Shown: positions 16,901 through 25,420 of the stretch, piece by piece
Layout: every line of letters starts with the position of its first letter
Numbering within the stretch: the first letter of the stretch is position 1
Assembly: GCF_900105865.1 (NCBI RefSeq)
Contig: NZ_LT629804.1
Span: forward strand, 124,001 to 188,000
From: Arcanobacterium phocae
GTDB lineage: Bacteria > Actinomycetota > Actinomycetes > Actinomycetales > Actinomycetaceae
Reading direction: 5' to 3'
Length of the DNA: 64,000 nucleotides
Translations under genes and position numbers: made by a program
The notes under the pieces: model-generated
What the model was told of the DNA's origin: nothing
Database searches by the model: none
What the model saw: the letters and a program-made list of their open reading frames with translations, nothing else

Positions 16901-16986
16901 TCGAAGAGCTCAAGTCCCGAATCCCCAATCAGGTTCGTATCAAGCCAACGAAAGGTCAGGGATCTACACTAAGCATTATTAGCTAG
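13921..16986 (+). CDS. sbcC: Exonuclease subunit SbcC (Rad50-like ATPase)
   Basis: 1021 residues. Walker A GPTGSGKSS (about residues 37-45) and the ABC signature LSGGETFY with Walker B LMIDEGFGTLS near the C-terminus bracket two long coiled coils rich in Glu, Gln and Lys. The turn carries the zinc hook C538-P-V-C541 that joins two molecules. It couples ATP hydrolysis to SbcD nuclease action in double-strand-break and palindrome processing. Its stop overlaps that of the convergent DUF6912 gene by 4 bases and no terminator lies between them. Confidence 0.95.
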   Translation: MLFRRLVIDGVGPFGGHHEIDLDALTAGGLFLLEGPTGSGKSSLIDAIVFALYGNPAGANSDYNRIRSTHAEETKPSRVELVFTVSSGTYRIERMPRWDKPKRGGGTTQVSEKANLIRLSEAAVEQGQWSNGEVLATGAREVGTELNTILGLTREQFVQTVVLPQGQFADFLRLKSEDRSHLLETLFNTRPYRDFSQALHQQALDASQRIDKARLAISQAVATWSGNSAVSQWEHVIQDLVDSLTEPDDTRLLEFLDQRDQELRVTQATTHENLNHRVKELEEATTALADEKRRSENLQKRADYIVQKDKLDKQRFGIEEDKKRIAQHHRAVIPMERLKVLHHLEDDVHQQQESVSSALSKIDSSLVVYGTSDTTDLAFLSFGETTQKIESQLEEYRERVVHLQQADALSNNVRAREENIKQSLAKRDKLTNAIDKISSKYSELPDQIAQAETELEQAQSSALTLPKIIQDIDKLKGISQALEALTQTQDEVSQATEKHSDLLTSFSVTNQHFQDVNNRWIASQAAILSLDLAAGLPCPVCGSLEHPHPAQATAIHVDKSDVESAQHELDISRNNVEESKTKLAALQARCETLQTQIGDIDGEHISSQLSDLDTQRNVAVLAQQRAKELTERIAQLRSEREESFTELTELKSTLVTLNESLAKEQESQHHDREEISRAQGEADSISELITEAKTHIAHLSDAHQELHDYALLLSKFQQSKELLDEALREAELCQNEAQEAFIEPDQLDLLTDRVSSFDSAWAYVTTQLNAPEIASLTGDEKIDIGSAEERFRLAQENHQEATQASALANDAVNTAQRAQIAVTKAYQHWATEVNNSGPIARLDQLAQAGKASHTNVSLHVWVLMRRFDMVIDHANEYLARFSRGRYQLVRSEGAEKERKTGLGISVIDYDAHGEGESDIRSTRSLSGGETFYTALSLALGLTDVVQQENGGIRIDTLMIDEGFGTLSGEVLDEVMSTLTELARDGRKVGIISHVEELKSRIPNQVRIKPTKGQGSTLSIIS

Positions 16987-17441
16987 TCTAAGCCACCATG
17001 GCTTAGACGGTTGCGTTCGCTAATATCGAACCATAGTAATTCGATGTCGCCTGTCGCTAAGAAAGCATCTTCGTCGCCCTCGATAGCACGCTGAACAAGT
17101 TCCTCTGAACCAGGCGCATCAATATGGAACGATTCCACGTTCTTCCAAAGTACCTGCACGTCTAAATCAATTTCAGTTGGTAGATCTGGCTTAGATGCAG
17201 GAAGAAGACTGCCATCTGGGACCTCGGCTACCGCAACTATTCGTCGGCGGCGTTCATCCGGGTAGTTACTCAGTAGCCGCAACGAATCGTCTGCTGCAGC
17301 TAGTGTTACCATATATTCGTATGATTCATCGTCCTCATGTGGCACCGATGCGCGTAACGCTGGTGTCACTGCATGGACACGACGTGGGGAAACATGGTCG
17401 GCTAGCAACTCGCTGAAAATCATTGGAATGTAGATGCGCAT
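16983..17441 (-). CDS. DUF6912 family protein
   Basis: 152 residues, acidic and soluble, starting MRIYIPMIFSELL and containing VTPALRASVPHEDDESYEYMV. This matches my recollection of the actinobacterial DUF6912 family, whose function is unknown. Its start overlaps the end of the CpaE-like gene (22 bases), suggesting one transcript from the SAF protein through CpaE-like to this gene. No catalytic motif is visible. Confidence 0.7.
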   Translation of the reverse strand: MRIYIPMIFSELLADHVSPRRVHAVTPALRASVPHEDDESYEYMVTLAAADDSLRLLSNYPDERRRRIVAVAEVPDGSLLPASKPDLPTEIDLDVQVLWKNVESFHIDAPGSEELVQRAIEGDEDAFLATGDIELLWFDISERNRLSHGGLD

Positions 17442-18616
17442 ACCTGCATTCTATCCTCAATCCAGGAACAAACCCGTGCAACATCACGAGAATACCCACT
17501 TTTCGGGAAAGAAACAGGCATTGAGCTACCTTGAATCAGCACCTTGTCCAGCTTATTCCTATCATCACGTATACCAAAAATAGGAATATCTCCTATTCCC
17601 ACTTCTCGTAGAACGTTTTGCGCCTGAAATAATGGGCGGAGACCTAAAGCGGTCGACCTTAGTGACGTCAAAACAACGGCTTCGTGTTCAACACGATCCT
17701 CCGCCAACGCATCCCAATGTTCGATAAGCCTACGCAAACCGATTGGCGTAGCAACAGCAACATGCAAGCGAATATCTGCCTGGTCAACAAGGGATCGAGT
17801 TAGACCCCACCGGTCGAGCCGCTCCGCCTTGTCATCCAGTCCCCCGGAGCTATCCACTACGACGGCATCGTATTCTGCACATAACGCTGGCCACAATCGA
17901 TCTGCTACAAACCGTGATATCTCACGCCATCTCTGACCAGTATTCATACCAGCTAACAAACTAACATTTCCAAACGATGGCGAAAGACTCGAGAGCATTC
18001 CTTCAATATCCACCTTCCGACCTTGATCAATCATTCTAGCTACACCGATCAAACCCGAGCTTTCATCAACGTCAAATAACTGTGCTAACGACGGTGAAAA
18101 GCTATCACCATCACAAGCCAGAACTCGACGACGTTCAGAAAGGAAAACACTACAATCACGAACAAGCGTAGATCTGCCATTGGACCCCACCGGCCCCCAA
18201 AACACTGTCAATGCTCCTTTGGCCGTTTGTGCTCTACTCGTAAAGACGTCGTCATTGATAACTGAAGGTGCTCCCAAACCTTTGGATTTTCTAATGTGGT
18301 TGGCGATCTCATGCGGAAGTGGAGAAAGAATATCGACATCGCTTAAATAGCGTCTCACAGCACTATCGCATGTCGGCGAACTACCAGCAACAATCGCCAC
18401 TGCAACGTACTGGCGTAGCTCCGCAATTGCTGTCATATCTAAACCGTCAAGATCTTCAGAAATGACAGCCATCTGCGCTACCCGTGCACGTGCACCTGCT
18501 ACTACTTCTACTAGATCGGCACATCGCCGCGCAATCAAATGCGTTTGCCCTGTCTCCGATAATTGAGCTAAAACTGCAGAGTCGAGTTCAGACGGCAAGC
18601 ATAGAAGAACACTCAT
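17420..18616 (-). CDS. CpaE/Ssd-like MinD-family ATPase with degenerate Walker A
   Basis: 398 residues. An N-terminal ~110-residue part resembles the pseudo-receiver region of CpaE. It is followed by a MinD/ParA-like domain with FWGPVGSNGRST at the P-loop, VLACDGDSFSPSLAQLFDVD, and DAVVVDSSGG at the Walker B position. The two lysines of a deviant Walker A (KGGxGKT) are both absent, as in some septum-site-determining (Ssd) proteins of actinobacteria, so ATPase activity is doubtful. The neighbouring SAF gene has CpaB character, yet no pilus genes are nearby. It may act in septum placement or as a pilus relic; this is unresolved. Confidence 0.7.
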   Translation of the reverse strand: MSVLLCLPSELDSAVLAQLSETGQTHLIARRCADLVEVVAGARARVAQMAVISEDLDGLDMTAIAELRQYVAVAIVAGSSPTCDSAVRRYLSDVDILSPLPHEIANHIRKSKGLGAPSVINDDVFTSRAQTAKGALTVFWGPVGSNGRSTLVRDCSVFLSERRRVLACDGDSFSPSLAQLFDVDESSGLIGVARMIDQGRKVDIEGMLSSLSPSFGNVSLLAGMNTGQRWREISRFVADRLWPALCAEYDAVVVDSSGGLDDKAERLDRWGLTRSLVDQADIRLHVAVATPIGLRRLIEHWDALAEDRVEHEAVVLTSLRSTALGLRPLFQAQNVLREVGIGDIPIFGIRDDRNKLDKVLIQGSSMPVSFPKSGYSRDVARVCSWIEDRMQVCASTFQ

Positions 18617-19209
18617 TATTCATCACTCGAATCCACAATAACAAAACTGTCCCCACGACTTAACGAATCAATAATGTTGGCTACTCCACCACGAGATACC
18701 CGAACTTCTACCGTAACTTTCCCGTCTACCATTGTTCGGTTCTCTTTCACTTTCACAAAGGTGGCATGCTGTGCCACAACTCCACCACCATCGTCCTTAC
18801 TTCGAGGAACTCGCCATATAGTTACTTGGTCTCCGCTTTCCATATCCGTTGGCACCGAGAGTGCAAGCGGTAACGCCATAACTATCCCGGTTTTCTGTTT
18901 CCCTAGCGTTTCGGTGGACAATAATTCACCAGCAGCGATCGATCGTTGCGCACGGCTCTCTAATGGGATTGACATCCCATGCACATAACTCCCAGCAATA
19001 CTCTGTGGGACCTCCACCAACCTAAAATTTTCTTCATAAAGAGGACTCCCCACAGCGATACTCTCAATAGCTTGCGGTACCAGAACCGTAGAAGACGTGC
19101 CAGCTAAAGCAGCTCCTGCTACTCCGCCACCTAGAATTAACACCATACCCAAAAGCAAACGTGGATCTCGTGCACGTTGTGAAAATCTTTGTAACAATAC
19201 CATGCACAT
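18616..19209 (-). CDS. SAF-domain (CpaB/FlgA-like) membrane-anchored protein
   Basis: 197 residues; ATG at 19209 with a second ATG two codons on. A single N-terminal membrane helix (LLLGMVLILGGGVAGAALAG) is followed by an extracytoplasmic SAF domain (VPQAIESIAVGSPLYEENFRLVE, then SIAAGELLSTETL). SAF domains occur in the pilus protein CpaB and in FlgA. It abuts the CpaE-like gene with a one-base overlap and probably works with it. No secretin, prepilin or other tad genes are seen. Confidence 0.75.
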   Translation of the reverse strand: MCMVLLQRFSQRARDPRLLLGMVLILGGGVAGAALAGTSSTVLVPQAIESIAVGSPLYEENFRLVEVPQSIAGSYVHGMSIPLESRAQRSIAAGELLSTETLGKQKTGIVMALPLALSVPTDMESGDQVTIWRVPRSKDDGGGVVAQHATFVKVKENRTMVDGKVTVEVRVSRGGVANIIDSLSRGDSFVIVDSSDE

Positions 19210-19304
19210 ATCGTCTCAAAAAGTGTCAAATCGATACTAAAGTTATCCACAGGATCCAAACCTGGGGATAAAGTTCTGCGATAAGGGCAAAGACGTGGGA
19301 AAAT

Positions 19305-19523
19305 ATGATTATGCAAAAATTTCTTACAATCGCAGATGTTGCAGAAAACTTGAGTGTTTCAGCAGGCCAAGTGCGGACCCTTATTAAAAATGGCGAGCTC
19401 GCGGCTATTCAGGTTGGCGGACGAGGGCAATGGCGGATCTCCGAACAAGCTGTCGAGGATTATATTCAAGCTAGCTATGAGAAAGCTCGAGTCAAGATAA
19501 ACGCCGACGAATTTGATAACTAA
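19305..19523 (+). CDS. BldC-like MerR/excisionase-type HTH protein
   Basis: 72 residues; an ATG at 19311 is an alternative start. It is a single winged-helix unit (FLTIADVAENLSVSAGQVRTL, then GELAAIQVGGRGQWRIS) with a short tail, the layout of BldC, a developmental regulator in Streptomyces that binds direct repeats cooperatively. A GGGA ribosome site lies at 19297-19300. It is divergent from the SAF-CpaE operon and may control it; the 95-base gap contains a DnaA-box-like TTATCCACA. Confidence 0.8.
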   Translation: MIMQKFLTIADVAENLSVSAGQVRTLIKNGELAAIQVGGRGQWRISEQAVEDYIQASYEKARVKINADEFDN

Positions 19524-19536
19524 CTATTATCATTTT

Positions 19537-20094
19537 CTACCGTTGCGCACTTTCCTCGCCACTAACAATAGAGATCTGTTTGATTGGCACATATATTTCT
19601 GCTGCGGATTCTCCACTCACCGCAGATATTTCATAAGTATGTACCCACCCGGTCATCAACGGCAAGATCACAATATAGTCACTTCCAACTGCTAACAGTT
19701 CACCATGCAGCGACTTTCCATAACGATTGATTACAATTCGCAATCCTATCAATCTACGCAAGACTGAGTTAAGCGTCGGCACATATCGTGACCCGCTGGG
19801 GATTGCAAGACTCAACCCGCTGAGCTGGGAAACATGATCAAGCGAGACTATCTCCACTCCTAGTTGAGATTGATAGGTAAACCAGTCTGCACCGCATTCG
19901 ATGAGCATTCCAGACAACTCGCGATCATCAACATAGAAAGTCACATACTTTCCAAGGGAACCACGTATCCTTTGACTCAAAGATACGCTGGCATGTTCAG
20001 CTTGCGAAAAATCTTCAGCTTCATCGAGTAAGGCCGCTCGTTTTTCCCATTCGATCCGAGCGCCAATTCGTTCAATTTCTGTCTGCCAGGTCAT
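19537..20094 (-). CDS. Conserved actinobacterial protein of unknown function
   Basis: 185 residues from the ATG at 20094 (MTWQTEIERIGARIEWE); a longer frame from 20208 exists but its first 38 residues look non-coding. It begins with an amphipathic, charged helix region and continues with mixed beta segments (KYVTFYVDDRELSGMLIECGADWF), ending in an LPLMTGWVHTYEISAVSG strand region. No transmembrane helix or known catalytic motif is seen. The gene lies between a BldC-like gene (convergent, 13-base gap) and a divergent LysM gene, in the segment leading to secA. Confidence 0.6.
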   Translation of the reverse strand: MTWQTEIERIGARIEWEKRAALLDEAEDFSQAEHASVSLSQRIRGSLGKYVTFYVDDRELSGMLIECGADWFTYQSQLGVEIVSLDHVSQLSGLSLAIPSGSRYVPTLNSVLRRLIGLRIVINRYGKSLHGELLAVGSDYIVILPLMTGWVHTYEISAVSGESAAEIYVPIKQISIVSGEESAQR

Positions 20095-20229
20095 AAGCTC
20101 TAGTCTAAAATTTTCCAATCTGCAACCGTCATTTTTATCCACAAGATTTAGCCGGGCATGCCCTCTTCCATTTTCATAAATATAGCTAACAATATTAAAC
20201 ATAATCAAACAGCATCAAACAAAGGCTAG

Positions 20230-20838
20230 ATGATGATTAAGATTTCCTTTTTAGGCGGTGCAGGATGCTTATCCGGCTATCTCGCCTTCCAGCTTTGGCA
20301 CGCGTCCACCACCCTGACAGCAAATACGGCATTAGAATTATTCGGGTTGTGCGTTTTGATGCTTGTATTCTTATGGAATAGTTTATCGCATTTATTGGTC
20401 GATGTTGCCATAAATGGTCAATATCGTCGTATCTTACGATTCGTTGCACGGTTTGGATCACCCAGAGCACGCCGCATAGCCCTCGCGGCCGCACTTCTAT
20501 CCCCTACGCCAGCATACGCAAGCCAAATAAGTGATCACTCACCAAACTTAGAATCATATGAATATAGCATTCAAACCGCACACAGCACCCCACCATCTCT
20601 CCGCCGAGTGCAACTCAAGCCAGCGGTGCTGAACACGAGCGTAGCGGCGCAACCTGGCATAACAGTGCAGCCTGGCGACAGCCTTTGGTCGATTGCCCAA
20701 GAAATCTCTCCGGATTACCCCAACGTTTCAATTGCTCAGATTGCAACAAATTTATGGGAAAACAATAGAGACCTCATTACTGACCCGAACATCATTTACC
20801 CCGGCCAATACATTCAGCTTCCCTCATTCCGAAAGTAA
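20230..20838 (+). CDS. LysM-domain membrane-anchored protein
   Basis: 202 residues. Two N-terminal hydrophobic segments (near residues 5-20 and 36-58) anchor the protein. A low-complexity linker leads to a C-terminal LysM domain (about residues 145-200) with VQPGDSLWSIAQEI and NIIYPGQYIQLP, so the domain should lie on the cell-wall side and bind peptidoglycan. An AAAGG site precedes the tandem ATGs at 20230. The Rv3235-like gene follows after 5 bases, indicating an operon. Confidence 0.85.
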   Translation: MMIKISFLGGAGCLSGYLAFQLWHASTTLTANTALELFGLCVLMLVFLWNSLSHLLVDVAINGQYRRILRFVARFGSPRARRIALAAALLSPTPAYASQISDHSPNLESYEYSIQTAHSTPPSLRRVQLKPAVLNTSVAAQPGITVQPGDSLWSIAQEISPDYPNVSIAQIATNLWENNRDLITDPNIIYPGQYIQLPSFRK

Positions 20839-20843
20839 CCCTC

Positions 20844-21416
20844 ATGTCCAGCGTCCTAGACACCTCGCCAGTTTGCTACGAGTCGCCCCGTTTCACGCCA
20901 ATTCAAAACAGTTCGCTTCCTGCCCTGTCGCCATTAAAGTCACATAAGCAGCATAGTCCTAGTACCATACCGACCTCCTCTCCAGAAGATCCTTATGATC
21001 GGCTCACTATTTTTGTGAAAGCACAGCAACCAATAGATTTTGACGACGACGATCGCTTTGCACTCGACCGCCCCTTACCAACAGATATCGTGCCTGCCAC
21101 AACATTTTCTGCCCGAATAGTTGGCCAAGCAATCGAAGTATTGCACGGGCATCGTCCGGTCCGTCAGCTACAGTCTTGGCTTGCTTCTGGTGTTTATCGT
21201 GCACTAGTTTCCAGAGCAGGGCTAAATCAACGCTTACACGGACCAGCACCGCAAACATCACGCCCTGTGATCCGTCGTATCCACGTTAACCATCCACGAC
21301 GCCGCATTGCCGAAGTCTCAGTCGTTGTCCATGACGGTTTTCGGATAAGAGCAGTGGCATTGCGCCTAGAAATTCATCGAAACCACTGGATTGTTACTGC
21401 TCTCGAAATCGCCTAA
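20844..21416 (+). CDS. Rv3235-like protein beside secA
   Basis: 190 residues. The N-terminal ~60 residues are Ser/Pro-rich and probably disordered. The C-terminal part (from SARIVGQAIEVLHGHRPVRQLQSWL, with later RRRIAEVSVVVHDG and a final NHWIVTALEIA strand) matches the small actinobacterial Rv3235 family, typically found next to secA as here. The fold resembles small cystatin/SecB-like domains but its role is unknown. It lies 5 bases after the LysM gene and ends before a strong bidirectional hairpin. Confidence 0.75.
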   Translation: MSSVLDTSPVCYESPRFTPIQNSSLPALSPLKSHKQHSPSTIPTSSPEDPYDRLTIFVKAQQPIDFDDDDRFALDRPLPTDIVPATTFSARIVGQAIEVLHGHRPVRQLQSWLASGVYRALVSRAGLNQRLHGPAPQTSRPVIRRIHVNHPRRRIAEVSVVVHDGFRIRAVALRLEIHRNHWIVTALEIA

Positions 21417-21436
21417 TACTCACTGTCAGCATAACA

Positions 21437-21474
21437 GTCGCGGGGCATACAGATTATTCTGTATGCCCCGCGAC
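21437..21474. terminator. Bidirectional terminator between Rv3235-like gene and secA
   Basis: Perfect 16-bp G+C-rich arms (21437-21452 and 21459-21474) around a 6-base loop, lying between two convergent stop codons. There is no long T-run on either side, so termination strength is uncertain, but position and stem stability support the call. Confidence 0.75.
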
Positions 21475-21490
21475 CTAGGTTTAATGCGAA

Positions 21491-24301
21491 CTACTTCTTT
21501 TTCTTAGCTGCCCGGCGCTGTGCACGATTCATCTGCGGTTCGCCAGAGCCTGCTGTTGTTTGCCCATGTACTTCACGACCTTGTGCATTGGTTGCCCGAG
21601 CTTGACCAGATCCATCTTTCGCTGAAGACGTATACGTCATCTTTGTAGCTGTCGTTGGACGCTTTAAACCAAGAATCTTCTCGGTAGCGGCTTTCGTCGC
21701 TTCCGACTTGGAAGCTGCTGCCGCCGCGGCAGCACGTGACACGGCTTGAGCATTCATCAATGATTCTTGACCGGCCATCACTTCAGCAGCCTCTGCTGCT
21801 TCTCGAGCAAGACGCTCCGAAGGTAGCTCAAATCCCATCAAGAATGTTACTGTTTCACCGCGGATCTGATCATTCATAGACTGGAACATTTGGTAACCTT
21901 CTTGCTTGTATTCAACAAGTGGATTACGCTGAGCCATGGCCCGCAAGCCAATGCCTTCCTTCAAATAGTCCATCTCATACAAGTGCTCACGCCAGTTGCG
22001 ATCCAAGGTCTGCAACAAAACTTGCCGTTCGATGAGTCTCATCTGCTCATCTCCGAGTTCTTCTTCACGTTCTTCATACAATGCATGAATATCTTGTTCG
22101 AACTCTTCTCGAACCACATCGGCAGTTAACAGCTTCTGGTCACCATGCTCTTCGATGAACTCCGCCGGAGTAAAGCTCGGTTTGTAGTAGCGGCGCATAT
22201 CTGCCCACAACATATCCAAATCCCAATCATCGGGAGAGCCCTCAGTATTAGCTGAAACGATATCGTTAATAACAAAGTCCATGAATGACTGGATCTGGTT
22301 TTCTACATCGTCTCCAGCCAAAATACGTCGGCGCTCAGTATAGACAACAGTTCGCTGATCATTCATAACGTCGTCATACTTAAGCACATTCTTACGCTGT
22401 TCCGCATTGCGGCCATCAAGTTGTGCCTGTGCTTTTTGAATAGCGTTCGCCATCATCTTAAAATCAAGCGGTTCGTCTTGAGCCGAGTTACGTAGTGTAT
22501 TAACAATTGTGGAACCGAAAAGACGCAACAGATCATCGTCGAGGGAAAGATAGAATCGAGATTCACCCGGATCGCCCTGACGTCCTGCACGACCACGCAA
22601 CTGGTTATCAATACGACGCGATTCGTGGCGTTCTGAGCCGAGTACATATAAGCCACCCAGCTCGGTTACCTCGTCATGCTCTGCAGCAACTTGGTCCTTT
22701 GCCGCCTGAAGTATTTCTGGCCAGCGCTCTTCGTACTCTTCCGTATTTTCTTCTGGGTCAAGACCGAGCTTACTCATCATCTCCAACGCAATATGTTCGG
22801 CGTTACCACCGAGCATGATGTCGGTACCACGACCAGCCATGTTCGTTGCCACAGTTATCGCGTGCTTGCGTCCTGCCATCGCCACAACCGAAGCTTCACG
22901 CTCATGCTGTTTAGCATTCAGTACTTCGTGCGGAATATGAGCTTTCTTCAGCAGACCAGATAACAATTCCGAATGCTCAACCGAGGCAGTACCAACCAAA
23001 ACCGGCTGCCCCTTGGCATAACGTTCCTTAATATCCTCAACAATCGCTGCGAATTTCAGTTCCGAGGTCGCATAAACGATATCGCGATGATCCACACGTG
23101 CAACTGGCTTATTGGTTGGAATAGGCACCACGCCAATATCATATGTTGAAGCAAACTCCTCAGCTTCGGTCTCTGCCGTACCCGTCATGCCCGAAAGCTT
23201 GTTGTACATGCGGAAATAGTTCTGCAAAGTAATGGACGCCAAAGTCTGATTTTCAGCCTTGATCTCCACGCCTTCTTTAGCTTCAATCGCCTGGTGCATA
23301 CCGTCGTTGTATCGACGTCCAGGCAAAACACGGCCGGTATGCTCATCAACGATAAGCACCTCACCATCACGCACAATATAATCTTTGTCGCGGTGGAACA
23401 GTTCCTTGGCCTTAATAGCATTGTTTAAGTAGCCAATAAGCGGGGTATTAACAGACTCGTAGAGGTTATCAATACCGAGCAGATCCTCTACCTTGTCAAT
23501 ACCTGGTTCAAGAATACCCGCGTTGCGCTTCTTCTCATCAACCTCGTAATCAGTATCTCGACGCATCTTGCCCACTGCGTCAGCAAACGCAACATACCAG
23601 CGGTTGGCATCGCCGTCGGCCTGACCCGAAATAATCAACGGAGTACGTGCCTCATCAATAAGAATCGAATCAACTTCGTCGACGATAGCAAAGTTATGGC
23701 CACGCTGAACCATTTCGCTTTCATCCATCGCCATGTTGTCGCGCAAATAATCGAAACCAAACTGGTTGTTCGTTCCATAAGTAATATCAGCGGCATACTG
23801 CTCACGACGCTGCTGCGGAGTCTGACCTTCCAGAATACAGCCGGTCGTCATCCCCAGGAACCGGAAAACACGTCCCATGAGTTCCGACTGATAAGACGCC
23901 AAATAGTCATTGACGGTTACGACGTGGACGCCATCTCCCGACAAAGCATTCAAGTATGAAGCCAGCGTCGCCACCAAAGTTTTACCTTCACCGGTTTTCA
24001 TTTCGGCAATGTTTCCCAAGTGGAGAGCCGCGCCACCCATAATCTGCACATCATAGTGACGCTGACCGAGGGTACGCACCGAAGCCTCACGTACTGCTGC
24101 GAATGCATCTGGCATCAGCTCATCGAGAGTCTCACCCTGCGCTAACCGTTCCCGAAGATCACCAGTGACGGCCTTGAGCTCATCATCAGTCATGTCTTTG
24201 TAGACATCTTCAAGCAAGTTTACTTGCTTAGTTATAGCGGTCAACTTCTTGAGAATCCGGCCTTCACCAGCTCGAAGCAGTTTATTGAGAAGATTACGCA
24301 C
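21491..24301 (-). CDS. secA: Preprotein translocase ATPase SecA
   Basis: 936 residues, starting at the GTG at 24301 with an AGGAG site 7 bases upstream. The motor motifs MKTGEGKTL (Walker A), [15 protein letters not shown] (DEAD-like Walker B), [17 protein letters not shown] and [17 protein letters not shown] are complete. It drives post-translational export through SecYEG. The C-terminus ends in a basic [13 protein letters not shown] and lacks the Cys-rich zinc tail of many bacterial SecA proteins, as is usual in actinobacteria. A 6-bp leader hairpin lies upstream of the ribosome site. Confidence 0.97.
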   Translation of the reverse strand: MRNLLNKLLRAGEGRILKKLTAITKQVNLLEDVYKDMTDDELKAVTGDLRERLAQGETLDELMPDAFAAVREASVRTLGQRHYDVQIMGGAALHLGNIAEMKTGEGKTLVATLASYLNALSGDGVHVVTVNDYLASYQSELMGRVFRFLGMTTGCILEGQTPQQRREQYAADITYGTNNQFGFDYLRDNMAMDESEMVQRGHNFAIVDEVDSILIDEARTPLIISGQADGDANRWYVAFADAVGKMRRDTDYEVDEKKRNAGILEPGIDKVEDLLGIDNLYESVNTPLIGYLNNAIKAKELFHRDKDYIVRDGEVLIVDEHTGRVLPGRRYNDGMHQAIEAKEGVEIKAENQTLASITLQNYFRMYNKLSGMTGTAETEAEEFASTYDIGVVPIPTNKPVARVDHRDIVYATSELKFAAIVEDIKERYAKGQPVLVGTASVEHSELLSGLLKKAHIPHEVLNAKQHEREASVVAMAGRKHAITVATNMAGRGTDIMLGGNAEHIALEMMSKLGLDPEENTEEYEERWPEILQAAKDQVAAEHDEVTELGGLYVLGSERHESRRIDNQLRGRAGRQGDPGESRFYLSLDDDLLRLFGSTIVNTLRNSAQDEPLDFKMMANAIQKAQAQLDGRNAEQRKNVLKYDDVMNDQRTVVYTERRRILAGDDVENQIQSFMDFVINDIVSANTEGSPDDWDLDMLWADMRRYYKPSFTPAEFIEEHGDQKLLTADVVREEFEQDIHALYEEREEELGDEQMRLIERQVLLQTLDRNWREHLYEMDYLKEGIGLRAMAQRNPLVEYKQEGYQMFQSMNDQIRGETVTFLMGFELPSERLAREAAEAAEVMAGQESLMNAQAVSRAAAAAAASKSEATKAATEKILGLKRPTTATKMTYTSSAKDGSGQARATNAQGREVHGQTTAGSGEPQMNRAQRRAAKKKK

Positions 24302-24321
24302 GTGCGACTCCTAGGTTCTGG

Positions 24322-24337
24322 GCGCTATGATTAGCGC
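24322..24337 (-). promoter_or_regulatory. Short hairpin in the secA 5' leader
   Basis: GCGCTA (24322-24327) and TAGCGC (24332-24337) flank a 4-base loop about 10 bases upstream of the secA AGGAG site. A TAAAAT box lies farther upstream on the minus strand with a TTCTCA 16 bases before it. No known secA control element is recognised. Confidence 0.4.
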
Positions 24338-24403
24338 ATACACTGCACCCTATTTTACTCTGTTTTACCGGAATGAGAATAGCGAGATCATGTGGGATTC
24401 GCT

Positions 24404-25420
24404 CTAAGCGAGGCGATCGACCATTGCCTGTGCAAACATCTCCAAGCCTTTTTTGACTTTTCGTTGCGAAACAAAGTCAAGATGCTTTAGCGCATCATCT
24501 ACCCATTGATGAGCTAGTTGTCGTGTTTCTTCGACGACGGAGTGCTCACGTAACATGCTCACAACAGTGGCGAGATTATCTCCCTCACTAAGGTCACGTT
24601 CGTCAAGATAGGTCAAGATACGTTTTCCCGCCTCATCGAGAGTGCCGTGCTGGGCTCGTTGACGAAGAAGCAACGTTGGCATTGTTGGTACACCTTCGAG
24701 TAGGTCAGTTCCCGGCGTTTTTCCAGTCACTTCAGGGTCCGAGACGAGATCGATAACGTCGTCGGCAATCTGAAAAGCGACGCCAACTTTTTCACCGAAC
24801 TGAGCAATATCGTCAGCAAGCTTCGGATCTCCACCAGAATAGAGCACTCCATAACGCCCCGATGCCGCGATAAGCGATCCGGTCTTATCTGCCAAAACTT
24901 GAATATGGTGTTCGATCGGGTCTTCGCCGTCACGTGGTCCAATGGTTTCATGCAGTTGCCCCATGCACAGCCGTTCAAATGTTTCGGCGTGCAAAAGTAC
25001 TGCTTCGGGACCTAATTTAGCCACAATACCAGATGCGCGAGCGAACAGAACATCGCCGGCAAGAATGGCAGATGAATTTCCATAAACGTATTGGGCTGTT
25101 GGCACGCCGCGACGCAGTGGAGCTTCGTCCATGACGTCGTCGTGATAAAGAGTGGCCAGATGTGTCAGCTCTACTACCACTGCCGAATCTAAAACATCTT
25201 TATCTGCTGGACGCGGACCAAGCTGCGCGGTTAACAAGCACAATGCGGGCCGAAGCCGCTTCCCGCCCGCTTTAGCTAGATGAGAAGTGGCTTCGTCCAC
25301 AACAAGATCATCAACTTGAACAGCCTCTCGGAGCAAGCATTCAACTTCCTCCATCCGGGAAGTAAGCTCGGTGACGAGTGGCGTCGATTTTTGATCAAAT
25401 AGTTTCGATATAAGACTCAC
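24404..25420 (-). CDS. Polyprenyl diphosphate synthase for the menaquinone side chain
   Basis: 338 residues with both Asp-rich motifs of trans-prenyltransferases: HDDVMDEAPLRRG (first) and ADDVIDLVSDPEVTGKTPGTD (second, of which DDVID binds magnesium). Small residues before the first motif are consistent with a medium to long chain product, such as hepta- to decaprenyl diphosphate. Its start overlaps the nuoN stop by 4 bases (ATGA), so it is the last gene of the nuo operon. Supplying the quinone tail in step with complex I is a reasonable inference. Confidence 0.88.
   Translation of the reverse strand: MSLISKLFDQKSTPLVTELTSRMEEVECLLREAVQVDDLVVDEATSHLAKAGGKRLRPALCLLTAQLGPRPADKDVLDSAVVVELTHLATLYHDDVMDEAPLRRGVPTAQYVYGNSSAILAGDVLFARASGIVAKLGPEAVLLHAETFERLCMGQLHETIGPRDGEDPIEHHIQVLADKTGSLIAASGRYGVLYSGGDPKLADDIAQFGEKVGVAFQIADDVIDLVSDPEVTGKTPGTDLLEGVPTMPTLLLRQRAQHGTLDEAGKRILTYLDERDLSEGDNLATVVSMLREHSVVEETRQLAHQWVDDALKHLDFVSQRKVKKGLEMFAQAMVDRLA

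Noticed and set aside
19243..19251. DnaA-box-like TTATCCACA between the SAF and BldC-like genes (a second one at 2495-2503)
   Set aside because: Single 9-mers without clustering, and the second overlaps the rsrA stop region; no support for an origin.
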